A DNA stretch of 37,853 nt. It comes from Clostridiales bacterium. GTDB lineage: Bacteria; Bacillota; Clostridia; Oscillospirales; Oscillospiraceae. The notes under the pieces were generated by a model, which searched no databases, was not told where the DNA came from, and saw only the letters and a list, made by a program, of their open reading frames with translations. Numbering within the stretch: the stretch's first letter is position 1; each line of letters starts with the position of its first letter. A program made the translations under genes and the position numbers. Of this stretch, positions 15,712 through 23,633 are shown one piece after another. The stretch spans positions 1 to 37,853 of the forward strand of contig SFLE01000013.1 of NCBI GenBank assembly GCA_004553495.1. The letters run 5' to 3'.

Positions 15712-18089
15712 TGGATTTTTACGAAAAATCAATGAACATACTTGAGCTGCCGGTTGTTTTGGAGATGCTGGCAGCCGAAGCCGTTACCGAGGGCGGCAAG
15801 GCAGCCTGCCTTGCGCTGCGCCCGAGCGATAACGAAAATGATGTTAAGAGCAGACTTTCCGAAACGACCGCCGCAAAGGATATGATGGTCGTGCGCGGCA
15901 GCCCGTCTTTTTCCGGAATAAAGGACATTCGTCCGTCGCTGAACCGTGCCGACCTTGGCGGAAGTCTCAACACGACGGAGCTTCTCAACATAGCGCGAGT
16001 ACTCCAGTGCGCAAGGCTCGTAAAGGGCTACATTGCCGATGACAAAGTCGCAAAAACGAGCATAGACCATCTTTTCTCGGCGCTTCAGGCAAACCGCTTT
16101 CTCGAGGAGAAGATCACGGGCTCTATCGTCGGCGAGGATGAGATAGCAGACAGCGCATCGCCGGAGCTTGCAAACATCCGCCGCAAGATCCGCGCCGCGG
16201 GAGCGCGTGTGCGCGAGTGCCTGCAAAAGATAATCTCGTCTCCGTCCTATGCAAAGGTTTTGCAGGAGCCCATCATAACCATGCGTTCGGACAGATTTGT
16301 TGTGCCGGTAAAGGCGGAGTGCAAGGGCGCAATACAGGGACTTGTGCACGATATATCAGCCTCGGGAGCAACACTTTTTATAGAGCCCATGGCTGCCGTA
16401 AAAGCAAATAACGAGCTCCGAGAGCTCGCAGCCAAAGAGAAAACGGAGATAGAGCGCATCCTCGCTGAGCTTTCAGCAGAATGCGCAGCTCACGCCGATG
16501 ATATAGCGTCTGACTACTCGTATCTCGTCATGCTCGATACCATATTTGCAAAGGCAAAGCTGTCGTACAAGCTAAACGGTATCGAGCCGCAGCTGCGCGA
16601 GAAGGGTATCGTTTTCCGCAGAGCGAGACATCCGCTGCTGCCCAAGGATACCGCCGTTCCCATAAGCCTTGAGCTCGGCGAGGATTTCGACACGCTTATA
16701 ATAACCGGACCCAACACCGGCGGCAAAACCGTAACGCTTAAAACCATAGGACTTTTGTGCATAATGGCTCAGTGCGGACTGCATATACCCGCAGACGACG
16801 GCAGCGGTGTTCCGGTGTACAGAAATGTGCTGGCGGATATAGGCGATGAGCAGTCGATAGAGCAGAACCTGTCAACATTTTCGGCACATATGACAAACAT
16901 AGTGCATATCTTGAATGAGTGCGATGATGCCTCACTCCTGCTTTTTGATGAGCTCGGCGCGGGTACCGACCCCACGGAGGGCGCGGCTCTTGCCATCGCG
17001 ATAATCGAGCACGCACGGCAGCTCGGCGCAAATGTCGCCGCTACGACGCACTATGCAGAGCTCAAGGTATATGCAACAACGGAAAACGGTATTCAGAACG
17101 CATCGTGCGAGTTCGATGTGGAAACGCTCAGCCCCACATACAGGCTGCTTGTAGGCATTCCCGGCAAGTCCAATGCGTTTGCCATATCGGAGCGGCTCGG
17201 TCTCGGCAAGGAGATAATAAATGACGCGAAATCCCGTATAGGCGTTCAGAACGCAAGCTTTGAAGCTACCATAGAGAAGCTTGAACAGACAAGACTTCTG
17301 CTTGAGCGCGACAGGGCCGAGGCTGCCCAAAAACTCAGGGAAGCCGAGGAAAATGCGAAGAAGGCGGCATTCATGCGAGCCGAGCTCAGCGTTCGCCTTG
17401 AAAAGGCGGATGAAAAAGCCCGCAGGGAGGCGGAGCGCATAATCGCACAGGCGCGCGAGACCGCCGAAAGCACATTCGCGGAGCTCGACGATATGCGAAA
17501 GCGCCTTAACGAGGAGGAGCAGGCACAGCAGATAAACGAAGCCCGCAGCGAGCTGCGCCGGAAGCTGAACGAAACACAGAGCAAGGTGAAAGCCAAGGTG
17601 CCCGAAAAACCGGTGGAGGAGAAAAAGTCCGCGCGCGATGTCAGGTCGGGAGATACGGTCGAGATAAAATCAATGGGCGTAAAGGCGGAAGTAATCGAGA
17701 TTAATTCCGATGGAACATTCAGTCTCAAGGCAGGTATAATGACCGTAAAGGCAAAGCCCGACGAGGTGTACCTCATAGAGGGTCATGCCGCAAAGCAGAA
17801 AAAGCAGAGCGTTACGCTTGCCAACAGCACAACGCCCCGTGCAGCCGTGAGTCCGGAGATAGACCTACGCGGAATGGAAAGCATTGAGGCTGTAAATGCA
17901 GCCGAGCAGTACATTGATTCCGCCGTGATGGGGAAGCTTAAAACAGTAACGATAATCCACGGTAAAGGCACCGGCGCGCTGAGAGCGGCGGTGCAGCAGA
18001 TGTTGCGGCGCAACAAAGCTGTCAAGAGCTTCCGGCTTGGGCGTTTCGGTGAGGGCGAAAGCGGCGTTACAATAGTCGAATTGAAATAA
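15711..18089 (+). CDS. mutS2: MutS2 (ribosome-splitting/recombination-suppressing ATPase)
   Basis: ABC-type ATPase related to MutS without mismatch-binding domain I. In Bacillus, MutS2 (RqcU) splits collided ribosomes for rescue, and in other species it suppresses recombination. The Walker A motif GPNTGGKT is at residues 333-340. It is followed by STFSAHM (signature), DELGAGTDPTEGAALA (Walker B) and the TTHYAELK switch. A long coiled-coil linker spans about 510-650, then a KOW-like patch and a C-terminal Smr domain with DLRGM and HGKGTGALR. The length (792 aa) is normal. It overlaps recO by one base and ends the operon. Confidence 0.96.
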   Translation: MDFYEKSMNILELPVVLEMLAAEAVTEGGKAACLALRPSDNENDVKSRLSETTAAKDMMVVRGSPSFSGIKDIRPSLNRADLGGSLNTTELLNIARVLQCARLVKGYIADDKVAKTSIDHLFSALQANRFLEEKITGSIVGEDEIADSASPELANIRRKIRAAGARVRECLQKIISSPSYAKVLQEPIITMRSDRFVVPVKAECKGAIQGLVHDISASGATLFIEPMAAVKANNELRELAAKEKTEIERILAELSAECAAHADDIASDYSYLVMLDTIFAKAKLSYKLNGIEPQLREKGIVFRRARHPLLPKDTAVPISLELGEDFDTLIITGPNTGGKTVTLKTIGLLCIMAQCGLHIPADDGSGVPVYRNVLADIGDEQSIEQNLSTFSAHMTNIVHILNECDDASLLLFDELGAGTDPTEGAALAIAIIEHARQLGANVAATTHYAELKVYATTENGIQNASCEFDVETLSPTYRLLVGIPGKSNAFAISERLGLGKEIINDAKSRIGVQNASFEATIEKLEQTRLLLERDRAEAAQKLREAEENAKKAAFMRAELSVRLEKADEKARREAERIIAQARETAESTFAELDDMRKRLNEEEQAQQINEARSELRRKLNETQSKVKAKVPEKPVEEKKSARDVRSGDTVEIKSMGVKAEVIEINSDGTFSLKAGIMTVKAKPDEVYLIEGHAAKQKKQSVTLANSTTPRAAVSPEIDLRGMESIEAVNAAEQYIDSAVMGKLKTVTIIHGKGTGALRAAVQQMLRRNKAVKSFRLGRFGEGESGVTIVELK

Positions 18090-18145
18090 AAGCAATCGAG
18101 AAACTTTATTAATAATGTGTAAATCTACAAAATAGACAAAATGAG

Positions 18146-18174
18146 TTGACCTTTTTTAAATAATTTGCTAAAGT
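18146..18174 (+). promoter_or_regulatory. Promoter of the HPr gene
   Basis: TTGACC (18146-18151) and TAAAGT (18169-18174) are separated by 17 bases of AT-rich DNA. Confidence 0.6.
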
Positions 18175-18203
18175 AGGGGTAATCTTTTAGAGGAGTGGCG
18201 AGA

Positions 18204-18467
18204 ATGGTAACCAAAGAAGTTGTTATTAATAATCAGGTAGGGCTCCACGCCAGACCTGCGACTTTCTTCATTCAGAAAGCAAATGAGTTTAAGAGCAGCA
18301 TCTGGATCGAGAAGGAAGACAGGCGTGTAAATGCCAAGAGCCTGCTCGGCGTTCTCTCTCTGGGCATCGTCAAGGGCACCGCGGTCAATATAATCGCTGA
18401 CGGGGCCGACGAGGCTACGGCTGTTGATACGCTTGCTGAGCTTATCGCATCCGACTTTACCGAGTGA
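18204..18467 (+). CDS. ptsH: HPr family phosphocarrier protein
   Basis: Phosphocarrier of the PEP:sugar phosphotransferase system and regulator of carbon catabolite repression. With the ATG at 18204 the active-site histidine falls exactly at residue 15 (GLHARPA) and the regulatory HPr-kinase serine at residue 46 (NAKSLLGVLSLG). Both match canonical HPr and confirm this start over a GTG nine bases earlier. AGAGGAG is the ribosome site. The length is 87 aa. Having His15 argues against Crh. The gene is single, with its own promoter and a hairpin after it, so it is not part of an enzyme I operon here. Confidence 0.93.
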   Translation: MVTKEVVINNQVGLHARPATFFIQKANEFKSSIWIEKEDRRVNAKSLLGVLSLGIVKGTAVNIIADGADEATAVDTLAELIASDFTE

Positions 18468-18483
18468 AATTTTGAAACGGAGT

Positions 18484-18521
18484 TAAGGGCGTGTTTTTAA
18501 CACGCCCTTATTCGCTATTTT
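18484..18521 (+). terminator. Likely terminator after HPr
   Basis: A ten-bp stem TAAGGGCGTG/CACGCCCTTA (18484-18493 with 18501-18510) with a seven-base loop is followed by a broken T-rich stretch. It lies immediately before the next start codon. Confidence 0.6.
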
Positions 18522-18524
18522 ACC

Positions 18525-19391
18525 ATGAAAAAGGAAACGAGAGCGATCATTGAAATGATCGTGTGTGCTTCGCTGTGGAGCATCGCGGGCATATTCATAA
18601 AGCTTATACCGTGGAACGGATTTGTGATCTCCTCGATGAGAAGTCTTTTTGCGGGGATAACGGTGCTTGCATACATAGGCATAAAGCGCTACAAAATAAT
18701 ATTGAATAAAAGGACCCTTGCGGCGGGGCTGTTCATGGGCTGCACCTACACGGCGTTTGTCGCCGCAAACAAGCTCACCACCGCTGCAAATTCTATAGTC
18801 CTGCAATTTACGGCACCGCTTTTTGTAGTCATATTCTCTGCCGTTTTGTTCGGGCAGCGCTTTAAGCGGCGCGATATTATAGCCGTTTTGTGCACCTTCG
18901 CCGGTATAGCGATGTTTTTTCTCGATAAGCTCGATGGGGGATATATGTTGGGAAACATCTTTGCCATTGCTGCCGGAGCATTTATGGGCGGAATGTATAT
19001 CGCCATGGGCAGAGCGGAGAATACCGAGCGCTTTTCGGCTGCCCTCATCGGTCAGCTCACCGCGTTTGTTATCGGACTTCCGTTCGCATTTACAACGGCG
19101 CCTGAAATATCGGTAACGCCGGTTCTGAGCATAATTATCCTCGGTGTTTTCCAGCTTGGCATACCGTATATCCTGTACAGCAGGGCGGCGGAATACTGCC
19201 CGCCGCTGGCGTGCATTCTGCTTGGCGCAATTGAGCCGCTTTTAAATCCCGTGTGGGTACTTCTGTTTGACGGTGAAAAGCCGGGCATATTCGCGCTTAT
19301 AGGCGGCGTGATAGTCATTGCGTCGGTGACGGCATGGTGTGCGCTCGGGAACAAAGACAGTGAGGTGTGCAATGCCGATGACACTGCTTGA
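18525..19391 (+). CDS. EamA/DMT-family transporter
   Basis: Ten-segment membrane protein of the drug/metabolite transporter superfamily (288 aa), with two EamA repeats (about residues 10-140 and 150-285). Such proteins export amino acids, nucleosides or other metabolites; the substrate is not predictable. Typical features are the N-terminal W-x-I-A-G-I-F-I-K, the middle GNIFAIAAGAFMGG and the C-terminal GAIEPLLNPVW. No ribosome site is seen before the ATG, which lies 14 bases after the preceding hairpin. The start is still favoured by the family's N-terminus. The 3' end overlaps uvrC by 20 bases. Confidence 0.88.
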   Translation: MKKETRAIIEMIVCASLWSIAGIFIKLIPWNGFVISSMRSLFAGITVLAYIGIKRYKIILNKRTLAAGLFMGCTYTAFVAANKLTTAANSIVLQFTAPLFVVIFSAVLFGQRFKRRDIIAVLCTFAGIAMFFLDKLDGGYMLGNIFAIAAGAFMGGMYIAMGRAENTERFSAALIGQLTAFVIGLPFAFTTAPEISVTPVLSIIILGVFQLGIPYILYSRAAEYCPPLACILLGAIEPLLNPVWVLLFDGEKPGIFALIGGVIVIASVTAWCALGNKDSEVCNADDTA

Positions 19392-21180
19392 AAAAGCCAA
19401 CAAGCTGCCGCTGAAGCCCGGCGTTTATATAATGCTGGATAAGCAGGGGCAGGTCATATATGTCGGCAAGGCAAAAAAACTCAAAAACCGCGTAACGAGC
19501 TATTTTCGCGGCTCTCACTTGCCAAAGGTCGAGGCAATGGTCAAAAAGGTGAGCGCTTTCAATGTTATCGTAGTCAATTCCGAGTTTGAATCGCTTATCC
19601 TCGAAAACTCGCTCATCAAGCAGCATCAGCCGCATTATAATATCCTGCTCAAAGACGATAAGGGCTACCCGTTCATACGGCTCGATAAAAAGGCACCTTA
19701 CCCATACTTCAGCATCGTAAACACCGCGAAAAAGGACGGAGCCTCCTATTTCGGCCCGTTCGGCGGGCGCGGTACAACGCGCGAGATAATCGAAGCTGCA
19801 TCCAAAGCCGTCGGACTTGCCACCTGCTCAAAGCACTTTCCTCGTGATATGGGGAAGGACAGACCCTGCCTTAATTATCACATGGGAAACTGCCGCGGAT
19901 GGTGCCGAGGTCTGCTCTCCCAGGAGGAGTACAGGCTTGCCGTGGAGCAGGTATGTCTTATTCTTAGCGGCAAAACCGACGAGCTGCTGCGGCAGCTTAA
20001 TGAGAACATGCTCGAAGCCTCGGAGAAACTGCAATTTGAGGTCGCGGCTCAGTTGCGCGACCGTATACGCGCGATAGAAAATGTCTCAAACAAGCAGCGT
20101 GTTATTGCCACTGCGTTTTCCGACACGGATGCCATAGGCTTTAAGCGCGGTGCAAAAAGCTGCTTTGTCGTGCTCCACTTTAACGATGGCTCGCTCACCG
20201 GCAAGGACTACGAGCTCGTGCCCGAGCCGCTTGAGAGTGATGCCGAGGCAATATCGGCTTACATGAGCCAGTATTACGCCTCGCGCGGCATACTGCCAAA
20301 AACTATTCTTCTGCGCGAGCAGCCTGAGGACGCTCAGGCAATGCAGGAGCTGTTTTCACAGAATGCGGGCAGAAAGGTCAGTATAGAGGTGCCGCAGCGC
20401 GGAGAAAGGCTCAAGCTCGTTGAGAGAGCCGAGATGAACGCCGCGGAGGAGATCCTGCGCGCCACCACAGCGCAGCAGCGCAGAACGAATACTCTGACTT
20501 GGCTTCAAAAATCGCTCGAGCTGCCCGAATACCCCGAACGCATCGAGGCATTTGATATATCTAACCTCGGAGACACGGGGATAGTCGCTGCAATGACCGT
20601 TCATAAAGACGCAAAGCCTTATAAGAAGGACTACCGTAAATTCCGCATAAAGGATCTTGAGATCAGGGATGACTACGCAAGCATGCATCAGGCGGTGAGC
20701 CGCCGATTCAGCCATCTCAAAAACGGGGATAATGGCTTTGAGAATATCCCGCAGCTTCTGCTCATAGACGGCGGAGCCACTCATGCAGCCGTTGCCGAGA
20801 AAGCGCTCGGTGAGTTCGGCATAAGCGTTCCAGTATTCGGAATGGTAAAGGACGACCGGCACAGAACACGCGCGCTGATAACATCTCAGGGGCATGAGAT
20901 ATGCATCACGGCAAATCCCGCGGCGTTCGCCCTTATAGGCAATATACAGGAGGAAACGCACCGGTTTGCGATAGAATACCAGCGTTCGCTGCGCAATGAG
21001 AGCTTCGGCTCGGAGCTCAATTCAATACCGGGCATCGGCGAAACTCGGAAAAACGAGCTTCTGCGGCATTTTAAAACGCTCAAGGCGATAAAGAATGCAA
21101 GCATTGACGAGCTGAGCTCTGTGCTGCCGAAGAATGCCGCAAAGGCAGTTTACGAATACTATCACACAAAAGAGGTTTAA
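19372..21180 (+). CDS. uvrC: Excinuclease ABC subunit C
   Basis: Incises damaged DNA on both sides of the lesion in nucleotide excision repair with UvrA and UvrB. Domain order is clear: GIY-YIG nuclease (GVYIML...VIYVGKAKKLKNR, residues 16-50), a cysteine-rich part (CSKHF, CLNYHMGNCRGWC), a UVR motif near residue 200, a C-terminal RNase H-like nuclease (IEAFDISNLGDTG, LLIDGGATH) and a tandem helix-hairpin-helix (SIPGIGETRKNELL). The length (602 aa) is normal. ATG 19372 and ATG 19378 are both possible. GAGGTG at 19362-19367 lies 4 or 10 bases upstream of these. Confidence 0.96.
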   Translation: MPMTLLEKANKLPLKPGVYIMLDKQGQVIYVGKAKKLKNRVTSYFRGSHLPKVEAMVKKVSAFNVIVVNSEFESLILENSLIKQHQPHYNILLKDDKGYPFIRLDKKAPYPYFSIVNTAKKDGASYFGPFGGRGTTREIIEAASKAVGLATCSKHFPRDMGKDRPCLNYHMGNCRGWCRGLLSQEEYRLAVEQVCLILSGKTDELLRQLNENMLEASEKLQFEVAAQLRDRIRAIENVSNKQRVIATAFSDTDAIGFKRGAKSCFVVLHFNDGSLTGKDYELVPEPLESDAEAISAYMSQYYASRGILPKTILLREQPEDAQAMQELFSQNAGRKVSIEVPQRGERLKLVERAEMNAAEEILRATTAQQRRTNTLTWLQKSLELPEYPERIEAFDISNLGDTGIVAAMTVHKDAKPYKKDYRKFRIKDLEIRDDYASMHQAVSRRFSHLKNGDNGFENIPQLLLIDGGATHAAVAEKALGEFGISVPVFGMVKDDRHRTRALITSQGHEICITANPAAFALIGNIQEETHRFAIEYQRSLRNESFGSELNSIPGIGETRKNELLRHFKTLKAIKNASIDELSSVLPKNAAKAVYEYYHTKEV

Positions 21181-21182
21181 AA

Positions 21183-21725
21183 ATGAGAGTAATAAGCGGA
21201 TCAAAGCGCGGAAAAAAGCTTAAAGAGCCCGACAATTATGATATAAGACCCACGACCGACATGGTAAAGGAGTCGCTGTTTAATATAATCCAGTTTGACA
21301 TCGAGGGTCGCAAGGTGCTTGACCTATTTGCCGGTACCGGTCAGCTTGGCATCGAGTGCCTAAGCCGCGGAGCAGAGTCGGTGACCTTTGTTGACCAGAG
21401 CAGGGAAGCCGTTGCCATAGTCAAGCAGAACCTGAAAAGCTGCAGCTTTGAGGCAAGAGTGGTGCAGACCGACTCCATAGCTTTTCTCAGCCGCGGTGAA
21501 AAATTCGATGTAATACTTCTTGACCCGCCTTATGCGACAAATCTCATTGATAAAGCGCTGCAAATCATCAATTCCGTTGACATATTGACGGAAGGTGGTA
21601 TAATTATGTGCGAAAGTGGGCGCGAAAAGCCCATGCCGGATGTAAATATGCCTTACTTTAAGTGTAAGGAGTATAATTACGGTAAGGTCAAATTGACAAC
21701 ATACAGCAGGGAGAAAGATATATGA
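21183..21725 (+). CDS. rsmD: 16S rRNA (guanine-966-N2)-methyltransferase
   Basis: Methylates G966 of 16S rRNA in the 30S subunit. The Rossmann SAM site is VLDLFAGTGQLGIE and the catalytic motif is DPPYA. The N-terminus MRVISGSKRGKKL is typical. It is 180 aa long. It starts two bases after uvrC and overlaps coaD by four bases. The rsmD-coaD pair is standard in Firmicutes. Confidence 0.96.
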   Translation: MRVISGSKRGKKLKEPDNYDIRPTTDMVKESLFNIIQFDIEGRKVLDLFAGTGQLGIECLSRGAESVTFVDQSREAVAIVKQNLKSCSFEARVVQTDSIAFLSRGEKFDVILLDPPYATNLIDKALQIINSVDILTEGGIIMCESGREKPMPDVNMPYFKCKEYNYGKVKLTTYSREKDI

Positions 21726-22213
21726 GTCTTGCTATATGCCCGGGCAGCTTTGACCCCATAACCTTGGGCCATCTCAATATAATCAGAAGATCCGCGCAGA
21801 TATTCGACAAGGTCATTGTCTGCATAATGGTAAACTCCTCGAAAACGAAACCCATGTTCACTATAAACGAGCGGGTAGAGATGGTGCGCAAGGTCGTCGG
21901 ACGCTTTCCGAATGTTGAGGTTGACACCTCGGATGGCTTGCTTGCCGAATATGCGAAGAAATATGATGGCGCAGTAGTAGTTAAGGGAATGAGGGCTGCA
22001 TCTGACTTTGAGTATGAATTTCAGATGAACCTTATAAATAAAAAGATAAATCCCGGTCTGGAGACCATGTTTCTCACGGCAAGTGAAAAATACACCTTTT
22101 TGAGTTCCTCGGTCGTGCGCGAAATGGCGTCGTACGGTGCCGATCTCACGGGCTTTGTTCCGTATGAGATCATTGACGAGGTCAAAGAAAAGGCAAAGCT
22201 ATGGAGGCAGTGA
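21722..22213 (+). CDS. coaD: Pantetheine-phosphate adenylyltransferase
   Basis: Fourth step of coenzyme A synthesis, forming dephospho-CoA from ATP and 4'-phosphopantetheine. The nucleotidyltransferase motif GSFDPITLGH is near the N-terminus. KGMRAASDFEYEFQM and the ATP-loop LSSSVVRE are also present. The length (163 aa) is standard. The ATGA overlap with rsmD and the immediate start of the next gene imply co-transcription. Confidence 0.97.
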   Translation: MSLAICPGSFDPITLGHLNIIRRSAQIFDKVIVCIMVNSSKTKPMFTINERVEMVRKVVGRFPNVEVDTSDGLLAEYAKKYDGAVVVKGMRAASDFEYEFQMNLINKKINPGLETMFLTASEKYTFLSSSVVREMASYGADLTGFVPYEIIDEVKEKAKLWRQ

Positions 22214-22214
22214 T

Positions 22215-22739
22215 ATGAGCGAGAATAATGTTGAAGTAATGGAGCTTATCGAGAACCTGTATTCAATGGTATCGGAGGCTTGGGGCGTGCCCCTCGGCAA
22301 CGATAAATGCATCATCGAAAGAGAAAATGTTCTGGAGATACTCAATGATATAAAAACGCGCATTCCGGTCGAGCTTGCCGAGGCAAAGAGGCTTGTTTCT
22401 GCGCGTGATGAGTTTATCAGCAACGCCAAGCGCGAGGCCGAGTCCATCCGCAAGAACGCGGAGGACAGAGCGCGCGCAATGCTCGAGGAGCAGGAGATCG
22501 TGCGCGTTGCAAAGGCGCACAGTGCAGAGCTCGTGTCCAACGCCGAGTATAAATCCAAGGAACTCAGGCGTGTTGCAAACGAATATGTTGACGAGATCCT
22601 TCGCCGCACGGAGGAGACCGTCGGTTCAGCACTTAAATCCATAAACCAGTCCCGCGCAAGCTTCCGCAGTCTTGCGGGCGCTGTTCCTTCGGCACCGGCT
22701 TCGGTAAGCAGCGAAGACGCGGCAGAGGAAAAAGAGTAA
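22215..22739 (+). CDS. Coiled-coil protein of unknown function (174 aa)
   Basis: Charged, heptad-rich protein, with a coiled coil predicted by eye from about residue 55 to 150 (KREAESIRKNAEDRARAM and later). It resembles the ATP synthase b/E-subunit or DivIVA-like rods found downstream of coaD in many Clostridia, where it is often annotated as an ATPase-like protein. No membrane segment is seen, so it is not a genuine F0 b subunit. The N-terminal 45 residues look folded, and the C-terminus is an Ala/Ser-rich tail. The start at 22215 lies just after the coaD stop, with GGAGGCAG upstream. Confidence 0.75.
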   Translation: MSENNVEVMELIENLYSMVSEAWGVPLGNDKCIIERENVLEILNDIKTRIPVELAEAKRLVSARDEFISNAKREAESIRKNAEDRARAMLEEQEIVRVAKAHSAELVSNAEYKSKELRRVANEYVDEILRRTEETVGSALKSINQSRASFRSLAGAVPSAPASVSSEDAAEEKE

Positions 22740-22757
22740 AGCTTCTCTATTAATCGT

Positions 22758-22800
22758 AACCACCAGTAAACTGGTGGTTTGACCTGCCCCTAAAAGGGGC
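22758..22800. repeat. Double palindrome, possibly an IS200/IS605-type end or REP-like element
   Basis: A nine-bp perfect hairpin AACCACCAG-TAAA-CTGGTGGTT (22758-22779) is followed six bases later by GCCCC-TAAAA-GGGGC (22786-22800). Neither has a T tract. The first resembles the hairpin at 35570-35592 (both begin AACCAC and end GTGGTT), which borders a TnpA remnant. No transposase is present here. Confidence 0.45.
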
Positions 22801-22831
22801 ATCGAAGGTTTGACACCGCATTACCATTTCA

Positions 22832-22859
22832 GGCAGCCGCTTCAAGCGGCTGCCTTTTT
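22832..22859 (+). terminator. Rho-independent terminator
   Basis: Stem GGCAGCCGC/GCGGCTGCC (22832-22840 with 22846-22854), a five-base loop, then five T. It ends the uvrC-rsmD-coaD-coiled-coil transcript. Confidence 0.88.
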
Positions 22860-22873
22860 ATGCCTTCTTATTC

Positions 22874-22903
22874 TTGTCACACGTAAACGGGTCTACATAT
22901 TCA
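22874..22903 (+). promoter_or_regulatory. Weak promoter for the candidate structured RNA
   Basis: TTGTCA (22874-22879), an 18-base spacer and TATTCA (22898-22903). The expected start falls near 22909, close to the first base of the RNA's closing stem. Confidence 0.35.
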
Positions 22904-22905
22904 AT

Positions 22906-23099
22906 CTGTTGGGTGACGCGAACTCCAAGGCTCAACCTGCTCAAATCGAACGCTGCAATAAGGGGATGACTGACAGCCTTTCGTGCGGACATAAAAGCCC
23001 AGTGAGGTGATGGTCAGCCAGTTGCTCCCCTTATTGTAGCTTAAGGGCTGACAGAAAAGCCGGAGCAGAGGCAATGCCGATCCGGCTCCGGCTTTTTTT
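22906..23099 (+). ncRNA. Candidate structured non-coding RNA, 6S-like
   Basis: About 150 bases with no plausible protein gene are flanked by one terminator upstream and one of their own downstream. A closing stem can form between CTGTTGG (22906-22912) and CTGACAG (23048-23054). After a large asymmetric internal bubble, a second long perfect stem forms (CAATAAGGGGA with TCCCCTTATTG, about 22956-22966 and 23025-23035). Inside it, CTGAC can pair with GTCAG. An extended rod with a central open region, its own weak promoter and a strong terminator is the plan of 6S RNA (ssrS), which binds RNA polymerase. I could not match the sequence to a remembered family consensus, so identity is uncertain. RNase P RNA, SRP RNA and T-box signatures are absent. 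Confidence 0.45.
23055..23099 (+). terminator. Rho-independent terminator of the candidate RNA
   Basis: Outer stem GCCGGAGC/GCTCCGGC with A:T extension (23055-23066 and 23085-23096), then seven T. Confidence 0.9.
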
Positions 23100-23119
23100 C
23101 GTATGTTACCAAAATGTTC

Positions 23120-23148
23120 TTGAATTTTCGCTTGTAACTATCTATAAT
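23120..23148 (+). promoter_or_regulatory. Promoter of the dcw (mraZ) operon
   Basis: TTGAAT (23120-23125), a 17-base spacer and consensus TATAAT (23143-23148). It is the best promoter in the window and lies directly before the MraZ boxes. Confidence 0.85.
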
Positions 23149-23155
23149 CAAAACC

Positions 23156-23191
23156 AAAGTGGTGCAAAGTGGTGCAAAGTGCATCGAAACG
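23156..23191 (+). promoter_or_regulatory. MraZ operator boxes
   Basis: AAAGTG occurs three times at exactly ten-base intervals (23156, 23166, 23176), with a degenerate fourth at 23186 (GAAACG). Direct repeats of this kind with a one-helical-turn period are the known MraZ-binding sites upstream of mraZ in Mollicutes and other bacteria. They start eight bases after the -10 element and would overlap the transcription start, which fits autorepression. Confidence 0.8.
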
Positions 23192-23215
23192 GCACGAATT
23201 GCGGAGGTGAGCGCG

Positions 23216-23632
23216 GTGACAGGCGAATACAGGCACAGTCTTGACAGCAAGGGGCGGCTGTTTATTCCCGCAAAGCTGCGCGAAGAACTCGGCGATGTGT
23301 TTTATATAACGCTTTCGATGGATAATTGCCTCTCGGCATACAGCGCCGAAAGCTGGAGCGAGTTTTCCGCAAAGGTAAATGAAATGAGCTATGTAAAGCA
23401 GCGAAAAATGCGTCCGCTTTTCGCGTATGCGGCAAAATGCGAGCTCGACGGTCAGGGCAGAACGCTTATTCCCGCTCACCTCAGGGAGTATGCGGGTCTC
23501 GGCAAAAGCGTGACTGTAGTCGGCTGCAATAATCATGTCGAGATATGGGATGAGCAGCGCTGGGAAGAGCTCAGCGCAAATGAAAAAACGCCGGAGAATA
23601 TTGCTGCGGTCATGAATGAACTGGAGTTTTAG
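23216..23632 (+). CDS. mraZ: Transcriptional regulator MraZ
   Basis: DNA-binding regulator of the division/cell-wall cluster, forming rings through two tandem AbrB-like (SpoVT-AbrB) domains. Each domain has the family's D-x-K-G-R-x-x-I-P pattern (DSKGRLFIPAKLREEL near residue 12, and DGQGRTLIPAHLREYA near 75). The start is GTG at 23216 with GGAGGTGA six bases upstream. The upstream frame from 23159 would put the operator boxes inside the gene. The length (138 aa) is normal. Three AAAGTG boxes lie just upstream, so it probably represses its own operon. Confidence 0.95.
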   Translation: MTGEYRHSLDSKGRLFIPAKLREELGDVFYITLSMDNCLSAYSAESWSEFSAKVNEMSYVKQRKMRPLFAYAAKCELDGQGRTLIPAHLREYAGLGKSVTVVGCNNHVEIWDEQRWEELSANEKTPENIAAVMNELEF

Positions 23633-23633
23633 T

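Noticed and set aside
16738..17330. Antisense frames inside mutS2
   Set aside because: They are shadows of a strongly conserved gene and have no expression signals.
22810..23010. 66-aa plus-strand frame in the mraZ upstream gap
   Set aside because: It runs through a terminator and the structured RNA candidate and lacks a ribosome site.
22740..23100. RNase P RNA, SRP RNA or T-box in the gap before mraZ
   Set aside because: The hallmark sequences (GAGGAAAGTCC of RNase P, the GGAAG tetraloop region of SRP, the T-box AGGGTGG element) are absent.
23156..23191. CRISPR-like short repeats
   Set aside because: The units are only 10 bp with no spacers. They fit MraZ boxes. No CRISPR array or cas gene was seen anywhere in the window.
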